Below, piece after piece: positions 14,248 through 20,804 of a stretch of 21,798 bases of DNA. The notes beneath the pieces are model-generated. The model saw only the letters and a list, made by a program, of their open reading frames with translations. It made no database searches and was not told the DNA's origin. The DNA is taken from positions 1-21,798 of the forward strand of contig JAEZTJ010000012.1 in the NCBI GenBank assembly GCA_023421505.1. Direction: 5' to 3'. Made by a program: the position numbers and the translations under genes. The DNA comes from Bacillota bacterium (GTDB lineage: Bacteria; Bacillota; Clostridia; Lachnospirales; Lachnospiraceae). Position 1 is the first letter of the stretch. Each line of letters opens with the position of its first letter.

Positions 14248-15273
14248 ATGAAGATAATCATACCGGCTTACCAGCCCGATAACCGTGTATTAGAGCTTAT
14301 TAAGGAGATTAAGGAAAGCAGTGATTATGATATCATACTGGTAGATGATGGGAGTGATCCCATTTGTAAGCCGATTTTTTATAATGCCTTAGCGGCCGGC
14401 TGCACCGTTCTGATTCATGAGGTAAATAAGGGCAAGGGTGCCGCACTTAAAACTGCATTTTCTTATCTGCTTCATCATAACTGCAATGATTCAATCATAT
14501 GTGCTGACTGCGACGGCCAGCACACCTGGCCTGATATCAAGAGACTAGCAGATGCGATATCTATATCACCTGCGTCGATTATACTCGGATGTCGTAAATT
14601 TGTCGGAAAAGTACCCTTGAAAAGTATGCTTGGTAACAAAATAACCAGAGCCGTATTTACGCTAATTACGGGTAAAAGGATATCTGACACCCAAACAGGG
14701 CTGAGGGGTTTTTCTGCTGCCATGCTGCCTTGGCTCGTACAGCTTAAAGGAAATCGGTACGAATATGAGATGAATCAATTATTAGAAGCAAAAAAGGCTG
14801 GGTATGCCTTTCATTGCATCTCTATTGATACGATATATGAGAACAATAATCAAGGTTCCCATTTTCATCCTCTGCAAGATTCCATCCGCGTTTATTTGCC
14901 GATTATAAAATTCAGCCTTTCCTCAGTTCTATGCGGAATCCTGGACTTTAGTCTGTTATTCCTTTTTCGAAGTATCTTAAATAACTTACTATTTGCGGTA
15001 GTAGGGGCCAGAATTGTCAGTTCTCTATGTAACTTTTTATTAAATAAGCATCTGGTATTTGATGCTGGCACGGTGAAAAAGCTTTCCACTATTTTTAAGT
15101 ATTATACATTGGCTGTAGTTATTCTGGCTTGCAATTATTTAATATTATCCTTCTTTCATGAAGTCATTGGATTGACACTTTTTTTCAGTAAACTGCTTAC
15201 AGAAGGAGTTTTATTTCTGCTTAGCTATACTGTTCAACATAAATTCATCTTTAAGAAAAACTCATACGAATAA
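14248..15273 (+). CDS. GT2 glycosyltransferase fused to a GtrA-like membrane domain
   Basis: A 341-residue protein. Residues 1-215 form a family 2 glycosyltransferase of the dolichol-phosphate-mannose-synthase type: IIIPAYQPD at 3-11, VDDGSD at 32-37, ADCDGQH at 86-92 and DTQTGLRGF at 147-155. Residues 220-330 form a GtrA-like domain with four membrane helices and the NFLLNKHLVF signature at 262-271. It probably makes a polyprenyl-phosphate-linked sugar on the inner membrane face and helps move it across for cell-envelope decoration. GAAGAAGGTG precedes the ATG. A weak TTGATG/TATATC pair about 60 bases upstream could be its promoter. No partner glycosyltransferase is adjacent, and a hairpin array lies just downstream. 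Confidence 0.88.
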   Translation: MKIIIPAYQPDNRVLELIKEIKESSDYDIILVDDGSDPICKPIFYNALAAGCTVLIHEVNKGKGAALKTAFSYLLHHNCNDSIICADCDGQHTWPDIKRLADAISISPASIILGCRKFVGKVPLKSMLGNKITRAVFTLITGKRISDTQTGLRGFSAAMLPWLVQLKGNRYEYEMNQLLEAKKAGYAFHCISIDTIYENNNQGSHFHPLQDSIRVYLPIIKFSLSSVLCGILDFSLLFLFRSILNNLLFAVVGARIVSSLCNFLLNKHLVFDAGTVKKLSTIFKYYTLAVVILACNYLILSFFHEVIGLTLFFSKLLTEGVLFLLSYTVQHKFIFKKNSYE

Positions 15274-15339
15274 GTCAATAAGATTTCTGCTATACATTAC
15301 ATAATTTTATTTATATCGGTTAATCTATCTCTGAGGTGT

Positions 15340-15521
15340 AGAGTGAAGAAAAAGCATCTTCACTCTTAGAAGAACTCCAGAATGAATTCCATTAGAAATT
15401 CATTCTGAACTTCTTCATCAACTATTTATGATGCCAAAAAGCGGCATCATGACGGGAAGAGTGAAAGATTTTTAAATCTTTCACTCAGCAAGTTTGTGTC
15501 TGCGCTGCGCACACAAACTTG
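15340..15521. repeat. Array of five perfect hairpins
   Basis: Five inverted repeats stand head to tail: 15340-15349/15357-15366 (10 bp); 15378-15388/15397-15407 (11 bp); 15428-15435/15443-15450 (8 bp); 15459-15471/15474-15486 (13 bp); and 15489-15499/15511-15521 (11 bp plus an inner GCG/CGC). The arms differ from each other apart from GAGTGAA in the first and fourth. No protein frame explains them. Such a block would fold into a row of stems in RNA or cruciforms in DNA. It fills most of the 300-base gap between the glycosyltransferase and the small gene at 15577; bases 15274-15339 hold nothing I recognise. Confidence 0.85.
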
Positions 15522-15576
15522 AGATGTGCATTGTCTAGCAAGCGATCCAATAAGCAGCGCAGGAATGAGGTAAAAT

Positions 15577-15735
15577 ATGTCATATGTAGCTCCAGCAATA
15601 AAAGATAAGTTCGAAACCCTATCCATAGAATTAAAAAATAGCATTCTGGAGAGAAATGTAGAGCTTAACAACATGCATGATTTAATTAATGTACTTGAAG
15701 AAATCGTAAAAGAAGCGAACGAAGAAGATAAATAA
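15577..15735 (+). CDS. Small unrecognised helical protein, 52 residues
   Basis: The frame runs from ATG to TAA, with AGGAATGAGG placed six bases before the start and an intrinsic terminator right after the stop. These signals make it a real gene rather than a chance frame. It begins MSYVAPAIKDKFETLS and continues with an amphipathic helix (ELKNSILERNVELNN) and an acidic end (EEIVKEANEEDK), so it should be all-helical and soluble. I cannot assign a function; it looks like one of the short conserved Clostridia proteins. It is too short for most gene finders. Its leader contains the end of the hairpin array. Confidence 0.72.
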   Translation: MSYVAPAIKDKFETLSIELKNSILERNVELNNMHDLINVLEEIVKEANEEDK

Positions 15736-15738
15736 CTT

Positions 15739-15812
15739 AAAAAGAGCCTTTGCACTATATAACCGGAATAAATTTCATTTATAGACCGGATGTATTCGTA
15801 AAGGCTCTTTTT
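15739..15812. terminator. Large bidirectional terminator
   Basis: A 13-bp stem with outer arms AAAGAGCCTTT and AAAGGCTCTTT, flanked by A and T runs on both sides, encloses about 48 bases that contain a further ATAAAT/ATTTAT stem. It can serve both the small gene ending at 15735 and the minus-strand gene ending at 15903. Confidence 0.85.
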
Positions 15813-15902
15813 TATTTTAATACTATTTTAAATCTTCAAATATTAAGGAAAAACCGTTTTGTCTGGTTTACTGCCTGCCGGGTAATAACGAAGTTGCCGT
15901 CG

Positions 15903-17264
15903 TCACTTTATATTATTTTGTGCTTTATAAATCCGCCATATTACACCTGTATTAGGAATAAGTACACCCTGATTTCCTCTTGATTCAATCCCTTTATCAA
16001 GTATGTACATTGCTCCGTCCGGACCAAAAGCAACATCAACCGGTCTCCCAAATCCTCCATTTTGAGATATATATGCAGGGAAACCTGACTGATTTATGGC
16101 AAACGTGCTCACTGTTCTAGTTTTCATATCAATTTTAGATATTCTATGACCGGTACCGGCAAACGAAATACTTTCCTGACTTGCTTGAAGTCCTGTACTT
16201 CCATATTCAGCGATATATGCATCCCCATAGGTACCAAAACCATTATAATCAAATGCAAATCCCATAATCGTCGAATTTGCCGGAAATGTAGCAAAAGGCT
16301 CAGGCAGAGTATTAGGCATGTTCCTGAAAAGTAATTCCGGCGTATTTCTACCTTCCGGTGTAAATCTTGATAAGTTCACTGGATCTCCGCCTACGTAATC
16401 CGGCCAACCGTACCAGATATCTGGCGATACGGCAAAAAACTCATCCGGTGCATTGGCGATAGGCCGGCTGCCCCGGTTATCATATCCAATATTCGCTACA
16501 AATAGTTGTCCTCCTTCATCAAATTGAAGGTTGAATGGATTTCGAAAGCCCCAGGCATATCGTTCCAGCATCGTTCCGTCAATATTTGCTCTTAAAATGC
16601 TACCCGAGGCCTTTACGTATGCTTTTCTGACCTCATTTTGGTTATTTGCTACACCGTATGGCGAAAATGCTCCTGTTAATACTTCTTCGCCAGGATCAAA
16701 TTCATTATAATCATTTCTGGACTTAAAATTCTGACCGTTAAGAATAATGTAGTCGCCAGCATAATCACAAAACATTGGATTATTGTTTATCCAACTATTA
16801 TCCGGTCCGACAACCCCCGAATTCGTGGCAGTTCCTTGCCCAAAATATATTTTTCTTCTGTCCGGGCTAAATATGATTTTACTATTATAATGATCCCCAT
16901 TACTTGGTAAGCCAGTAATAATATTCTGCTTTAATCCATCTCTGGATACTCTAGTAATATATCCTCTATGCGATACATATAAAACACCACTTAAATAGTT
17001 TGCACCTATAATGTAGGATGTAAAACCATCGGCTAGTATTTCAAAATTATTATTTACTAGTCTTAAAATTCTTGGATTTCCTGATACCTCACCGGATTCA
17101 ACTACTATCATATCTCCTTCATCAGTATATAGCATATTAACAGGTGCATTTAAACCATATGCATACACTTCAATCCGATATCCTGCTTCTACTATGATAT
17201 CAGCTGGATTAAGATATCTTTCTGTAACCTTATCATTCTTATCTTGCATGACAAAATCATCCAT
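15903..17264 (-). CDS. Sorbosone/glucose-dehydrogenase-like beta-propeller protein
   Basis: A 453-residue protein with the repeat pattern of the soluble PQQ-glucose/sorbosone dehydrogenase propeller: YGLNAPVNMLYTDEGDMIVVE, LYVSHRGYITRVS, FGQGTATNSG, WGFRNPFNLQFDEGGQLFVANIGYDNRGS, DIWYGWPDYVGGD, VDVAFGPDGAMYILDKG and a final GVIWRIYK. No signal peptide or membrane anchor is visible, unlike exported relatives, so it would act in the cytosol or leave by another route. Clostridia usually lack PQQ synthesis genes, so it may be a non-enzymatic or differently active propeller. The start at 17264 has no clear ribosome binding site; the ATG five codons later is an alternative. It stands alone, preceded by a 12-bp tandem repeat. 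Confidence 0.78.
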   Translation of the reverse strand: MDDFVMQDKNDKVTERYLNPADIIVEAGYRIEVYAYGLNAPVNMLYTDEGDMIVVESGEVSGNPRILRLVNNNFEILADGFTSYIIGANYLSGVLYVSHRGYITRVSRDGLKQNIITGLPSNGDHYNSKIIFSPDRRKIYFGQGTATNSGVVGPDNSWINNNPMFCDYAGDYIILNGQNFKSRNDYNEFDPGEEVLTGAFSPYGVANNQNEVRKAYVKASGSILRANIDGTMLERYAWGFRNPFNLQFDEGGQLFVANIGYDNRGSRPIANAPDEFFAVSPDIWYGWPDYVGGDPVNLSRFTPEGRNTPELLFRNMPNTLPEPFATFPANSTIMGFAFDYNGFGTYGDAYIAEYGSTGLQASQESISFAGTGHRISKIDMKTRTVSTFAINQSGFPAYISQNGGFGRPVDVAFGPDGAMYILDKGIESRGNQGVLIPNTGVIWRIYKAQNNIK

Positions 17265-17350
17265 GACATTTTTTATATAAATATATTCCTAGAATTTTGA
17301 TATATACTTAATACATCTGCTGAGTCCTGTCCTGCGATTTGATCTCTTAT

Positions 17351-17403
17351 ATGTTCTATTACATGTTCTATTACATGTTCTATTACATGTTCTCTTTTAT
17401 GTT
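17351..17403. repeat. 12-bp tandem repeat
   Basis: ATGTTCTATTAC occurs three times in perfect tandem (17351-17386), followed by a degenerate fourth copy (17387-17398) and the start of a fifth. It lies between the NTF2-like gene end and the beta-propeller gene start. Copy number may vary between strains. Confidence 0.9.
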
Positions 17404-17447
17404 AACTTTCATATTGGCATTCTTATCTCTTGAATTTTGACATTGTT

Positions 17448-17867
17448 CTAATAGGATCTTACTTGAATTCCCCACTTATCATTTTTATATGTTAAAATCC
17501 ATAAGTTGTCATGTTGACTAATCACATCTCCAGAAACATTCTCACGATAATAACTGTACAAAAAATGTACCTTATTCTCAGTCACTAAAATTGGTTCTCG
17601 TTTAGTAACAACAGTCCTTTTGAACCCACTTTTCTTCAAGTTAATAAAGAAATCCATTATAAGCTGGCCCTCTTTTTCCCAACAAATCACCTCATTTCCA
17701 CTTAACAAATAATGCGGAAAATGACAGCATAAGTCCATTCCTTTCACATCTTCTTTTTCAAAAGAGGCACTGAACTGATCTAAACATTGGATAGCTCCTT
17801 TAATACATAGGTCTTTATCAAAATTCTGATTTTCTTTAAACACTTTTATATAATCCTTCAATTCCAT
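17448..17867 (-). CDS. NTF2/SnoaL-like small protein
   Basis: About 139 residues with the helix-then-sheet layout of NTF2-like cone folds: an N-terminal helical part (CLDQFSASFEKEDVKGMDLCCHFPHYLLSGNEVICW), then strands ending in HDNLWILTYKNDKWGIQVRSY, the usual closing strands of SnoaL-type proteins. No catalytic residues can be assigned. The frame can begin with TTG at 17876 or ATG at 17867; GGAGG lies only two bases before the ATG, so the start is uncertain. It follows the cupin gene by about 80 bases, and the two may be one operon. Fold assignment is by overall pattern, moderate confidence. Confidence 0.6.
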   Translation of the reverse strand: MELKDYIKVFKENQNFDKDLCIKGAIQCLDQFSASFEKEDVKGMDLCCHFPHYLLSGNEVICWEKEGQLIMDFFINLKKSGFKRTVVTKREPILVTENKVHFLYSYYRENVSGDVISQHDNLWILTYKNDKWGIQVRSY

Positions 17868-17947
17868 AACCTCCAACCAATAATGCAGTTCCTGATTTTC
17901 CTAACAACAAAAATTTTGAAACATACAAATTAATCATAAAAATATAC

Positions 17948-18292
17948 TTATTCTTTTCTTATTCTTTTTCCACCAAAAGCAGAAATTGTTCTTGTCCCTG
18001 CAATACATCTTCCTCCTTGTAAAGTTCCTTTAGGAACAAATATCTCATCCCCTGGATTCAATACAATTTCCTTTCCATCGATAATTGCTGTATACTGACC
18101 AGAGACAACAATAGTATATTCATCAAATGGATGCTGATGGATTTTTGAAACCTGGTCTGAATAGCAAGTCCAAAAGGCCATCTGACTACCATCATTCCCT
18201 TCATAGTAGTATCCGTCAATGTCTTTTGTATTTTGCTGATTACTTTCAATATGGTTTAATTTACTCTTCATAAACTCTGGAAAATCTCTCAT
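17948..18292 (-). CDS. Small cupin-domain protein
   Basis: A 114-residue single-domain cupin. Motif 1 is IHQHPFDEYTIVVSG, with metal-ligand candidates H52, H54 and E58. Motif 2 is NPGDEIFVPKGTLQGG (79-94), where the usual His after PxG is missing and a Gln or Gly stands in its place, so metal binding may be altered. GGGAGG lies five bases before the ATG. It is first in a probable two-gene unit with the NTF2-like gene, downstream of overlapping palindromes. It may be a small-molecule sensor or detoxifying protein; no substrate can be named. Confidence 0.8.
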   Translation of the reverse strand: MRDFPEFMKSKLNHIESNQQNTKDIDGYYYEGNDGSQMAFWTCYSDQVSKIHQHPFDEYTIVVSGQYTAIIDGKEIVLNPGDEIFVPKGTLQGGRCIAGTRTISAFGGKRIRKE

Positions 18293-18322
18293 AATCCTCC
18301 CTAAACTTATAATAAATTATTG

Positions 18323-18342
18323 GTTTCGAAACTATATAGTTT
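18323..18342. promoter_or_regulatory. Two overlapping palindromes upstream of the cupin gene
   Basis: GTTTCGAAAC (18323-18332) and AAACTATATAGTTT (18329-18342) are both perfect palindromes sharing four bases, about 30-50 bases before the cupin start. On the minus strand TATAGT inside the larger one is a plausible -10 box, with TTGTTA 15 bases upstream, a spacing shorter than ideal. This looks like an operator over a promoter. Confidence 0.5.
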
Positions 18343-18385
18343 TATTAATTGTAACAAATATTAACAATTGCTGATTTTCAAATTC

Positions 18386-18429
18386 AAAAAGAGGACTTCC
18401 CAAACCGTTCTATAGCTTGAGAAATCCCT
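18386..18429 (-). terminator. Probable terminator of the NifU-like/GGGtGRT operon
   Basis: On the minus strand 18429-18415 pairs with 18406-18392 over 15 positions, with wobble pairs and one mismatch, followed by CTTTTTG. It lies about 40 bases after the GGGtGRT stop codon. Confidence 0.65.
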
Positions 18430-18466
18430 TAAAATAAAGCATTTTCTTAGTTCTTAAAATCGTTTC

Positions 18467-19477
18467 TTAGAAACGATTTGCGTCAGCTGCTTCCTGAATA
18501 GCAACTGCAACAGCAACAGTCATACCAACCATCGGGTTATTACCTGCACCGATCAGACCCATCATCTCAACGTGAGCCGGAACAGAGGAGGAGCCTGCGA
18601 ACTGTGCATCGGAGTGCATTCTTCCCATTGTATCTGTCATACCGTAGGAAGCAGGACCTGCTGCCATGTTATCAGGGTGAAGGGTTCTACCTGTACCGCC
18701 ACCGGAAGCTACGGAGAAATATTTCTTTCCAAGGTCAACACATTCCTTCTTATAGGTACCTGCTACCGGATGCTGGAATCTGGTAGGATTAGTAGAGTTA
18801 CCGGTGATGGAAACGTCTACGCCTTCCTTATGCATGATAGCAACACCTTCTGTTACATCGTTAGCTCCGTAGCAGTTTACTGCTGCTCTTAGGCCCTTGG
18901 AGTAGGCTTTACGAGATACTTCCTTAACCTCTCCTGTATAATAATCCATCTCAGTCTCAACATGTGTAAAACCATTGATACGGGAGATGATCTGTGCTGC
19001 ATCTTTACCAAGGCCGTTTAATATTACTCTTAAAGGCTTTTGTCTTACCTTGTTAGCGGACTGAGCGATACCGATAGCACCCTCAGCTGCTGCAAAGGAC
19101 TCATGACCTGCTAAGAAACAGAAGCATTCAGTTGTCTCTTCTAATAACATCTTACCAAGGTTACCATGTCCTAAACCAACTTTTCTCTGGTCAGCAACTG
19201 ATCCGGGAATACAGAAGGACTGTAAGCCTTCGCCGATCGCTGCAGCAGCATCAGCAGCCTTTCGGGTACCCTTTTTAATTGCGATTGCTGCACCTACTGT
19301 ATATGCCCAGCAAGCATTTTCAAAACAGATCGGTTGAATTCCTTTTATCATATTGTAAACATCAAGACCGGCATCCTTTGTAATCTTTTCCGCTTCTTCG
19401 ATGGAAGCAATGCCGTAGCTGTTTAAAGCTGCATTGATTTGATTTATTCTTCTATCATATGATTCAAATAAAGCCAT
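18467..19477 (-). CDS. GGGtGRT family protein
   Basis: A 336-residue protein named for its conserved motif, seen here as VASGGGTGRTLHPDN near residue 257. The C-terminal half is rich in Gly and small residues (MAAGPASYGMTDTMGRM, GLIGAGNNPMVGMTVAVAVAI). The N-terminal half holds Cys residues in PICFENACWAYTVG and CFCFLAGHES. The family is widespread in Clostridia and has no established function that I know. GGAGG lies nine bases before the ATG, and the gene starts 18 bases after the NifU-like gene, so the two should be made together. The pairing suggests it receives or needs an iron-sulfur cluster, which is inference. A perfect 10-bp inverted repeat is centred on its stop codon. Confidence 0.92.
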   Translation of the reverse strand: MALFESYDRRINQINAALNSYGIASIEEAEKITKDAGLDVYNMIKGIQPICFENACWAYTVGAAIAIKKGTRKAADAAAAIGEGLQSFCIPGSVADQRKVGLGHGNLGKMLLEETTECFCFLAGHESFAAAEGAIGIAQSANKVRQKPLRVILNGLGKDAAQIISRINGFTHVETEMDYYTGEVKEVSRKAYSKGLRAAVNCYGANDVTEGVAIMHKEGVDVSITGNSTNPTRFQHPVAGTYKKECVDLGKKYFSVASGGGTGRTLHPDNMAAGPASYGMTDTMGRMHSDAQFAGSSSVPAHVEMMGLIGAGNNPMVGMTVAVAVAIQEAADANRF

Positions 19478-19495
19478 TGTATGTATCCTCCTTCA

Positions 19496-20188
19496 CTATT
19501 CGTGTCTAGGGTCGATGATCTTTACTGCATCTTCAACACGACCATATTGGCCTTTTGATTTTTCGAGTGCAGTATTGGCATCATCACCTTTTTTGATGAA
19601 GTCCATCATCTTACCAAAGTTAACAAATTGGTAACCGATGATTTCATTATTCTCATCAAGAGCAAGACCTGTTACATAACCATCTGTCATCTCAAGATAA
19701 CGAGGTCCCTTTGCAAGAGTACCATACATAGTTCCTACCATGCTTCTAAGACCTTTTCCTAAATCCTCAAGACCTGCACCAATCGGTAGTCCATCCTCGG
19801 AAAAAGCGCTCTGGGTTCTACCATATACGATCTGAAGGAATAATTCTCTCATCGCTGTATTGATAGCATCACATACTAAGTCTGTATTTAATGCTTCTAA
19901 AACGGTTAAGCCAGGAAGAATTTCAGATGCCATTGCTGCGGAATGAGTCATACCTGAACATCCAATAGTCTCTACTAAAGCTTCTTGAATAATACCGTCC
20001 TTTACATTAAGAGTTAATTTACAAGTACCCTGCTGAGGTGCACACCAGCCCACACCATGAGTTAAGCCTGAGATATCCTTGATTTCCTTTGCTTTTACCC
20101 ATTTTGCTTCTTCCGGGATTGGTGCTGCTCCATGATGAACACCCTGTGTAACCGGACACATCAATTGAACTTCATGTGAATAAGTCAT
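19496..20188 (-). CDS. NifU/IscU-like iron-sulfur scaffold protein
   Basis: A 230-residue protein whose middle matches the IscU/NifU N-terminal fold. GTCKLTLNVKDGIIQEALVETIGCSGMTHSAAMASEIL resembles the scaffold core, with C77 at the position of the second cluster Cys and C56 or C49 near the first. The third IscU Cys position (around GLEDLGKGLRSMV) has no Cys, although C106 is nearby, so the cluster site is unusual. There are extra N-terminal (C11 in LMCPVTQGVHHG) and C-terminal extensions. I chose the ATG at 20188 because AGGAG precedes it by ten bases. It is the first gene of a pair with GGGtGRT. No cysteine desulfurase is nearby, so a role separate from general cluster assembly is likely. 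Confidence 0.88.
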   Translation of the reverse strand: MTYSHEVQLMCPVTQGVHHGAAPIPEEAKWVKAKEIKDISGLTHGVGWCAPQQGTCKLTLNVKDGIIQEALVETIGCSGMTHSAAMASEILPGLTVLEALNTDLVCDAINTAMRELFLQIVYGRTQSAFSEDGLPIGAGLEDLGKGLRSMVGTMYGTLAKGPRYLEMTDGYVTGLALDENNEIIGYQFVNFGKMMDFIKKGDDANTALEKSKGQYGRVEDAVKIIDPRHE

Positions 20189-20215
20189 GTTTTTGAAACT
20201 CCTTTCAATATACAT

Positions 20216-20224
20216 AGTATAGCA
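20216..20224 (-). promoter_or_regulatory. Extended -10 promoter of the NifU-like/GGGtGRT pair
   Basis: On the minus strand TGC is followed by TATACT (20221-20216), an extended -10 box about 28 bases before the start codon. No convincing -35 box lies at the usual distance. Confidence 0.45.
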
Positions 20225-20268
20225 TTTCATTTCCTTGTTAAGAAAATAACAGCTTACAACTTAAGTAG

Positions 20269-20293
20269 CCGAAGGTTACAAAGTAACAGTCGG
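20269..20293. promoter_or_regulatory. Two-block dyad upstream of the NifU-like gene
   Basis: CCGA and GTTAC, three bases, then GTAAC and TCGG form a symmetric dyad interrupted by AG on both sides (20269-20293). It lies about 45 bases upstream of the -10 box of the NifU-like gene and just before a plus-strand TTGACA. It may be a regulator site for either direction. Confidence 0.4.
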
Positions 20294-20295
20294 TT

Positions 20296-20323
20296 TTGAC
20301 AAGAAATATGTATTCGTTAAAAT
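20296..20323 (+). promoter_or_regulatory. Promoter-like sequence with no gene directly after it
   Basis: A perfect TTGACA at 20296-20301 and TAAAAT at 20318-20323 are 16 bases apart. No open frame with a ribosome binding site follows for about 480 bases. It could drive an untranslated RNA, or be a chance match in AT-rich DNA. Confidence 0.35.
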
Positions 20324-20663
20324 TCCTGCCTTTATCTGATTACCGAAATAAGACCGCTCCGGTAGTTTTCCATGACAAGAGAATAGCTATTCATCTTGCT
20401 CACCTAACATATTTTCGCATAAAACCCCTAATAAGTCTATAGTTTTTTTAGATAATTTTTGCACTGCAGTGTAAGCCAAAACTCTCTTATTTACTAAAAG
20501 AAGATAAGTAGGATTATTAACGTTACATAGGAAGAGCGTTTCTTAAACTGTAAAAAAGTGATAATTCAGCTCGTTTTTGCGTCAAGTGGCTAGATTTCCT
20601 GAATATACAGTATTACTCTATGCCATTCATCTTCTTTCACTTTATTTTAATGGTAAATTCAGG
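20324..20663. other. Gene-free stretch with a few dyads
   Basis: No coding frame with start signals is visible on either strand. I see a hairpin at about 20374-20396 (CAAGA and GAATAG pairing with CTATTC and TCTTG, one bulge) and the palindrome CACTGCAGTG at 20462-20471. No known RNA family was recognised. Confidence 0.5.
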
Positions 20664-20692
20664 TTGTACTTATAAGCAGAATACTTTATAAT
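20664..20692 (+). promoter_or_regulatory. Promoter of the MBL-fold hydrolase gene
   Basis: TTGTAC at 20664-20669 and a perfect TATAAT at 20687-20692 are 17 bases apart. The leader to the start codon would be about 105 bases. Confidence 0.6.
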
Positions 20693-20804
20693 AACTCCCT
20701 GTATTCTATAACTTCTTAATCCATATTACGAATGTAAGGATAATTGTCAACTTTGAAAGAATAAACTACTGCGATTGACTATCTGAAAAAAGGGGGGTAA
20801 CAAT

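Noticed and set aside
15340..15521. CRISPR array
   Set aside because: The units are individual inverted repeats with different arms, not a constant repeat with unique spacers.
15447..15755. A 102-residue minus-strand Ser/Leu-rich frame
   Set aside because: It runs through hairpins, opposite the small 15577 gene, and through a terminator.
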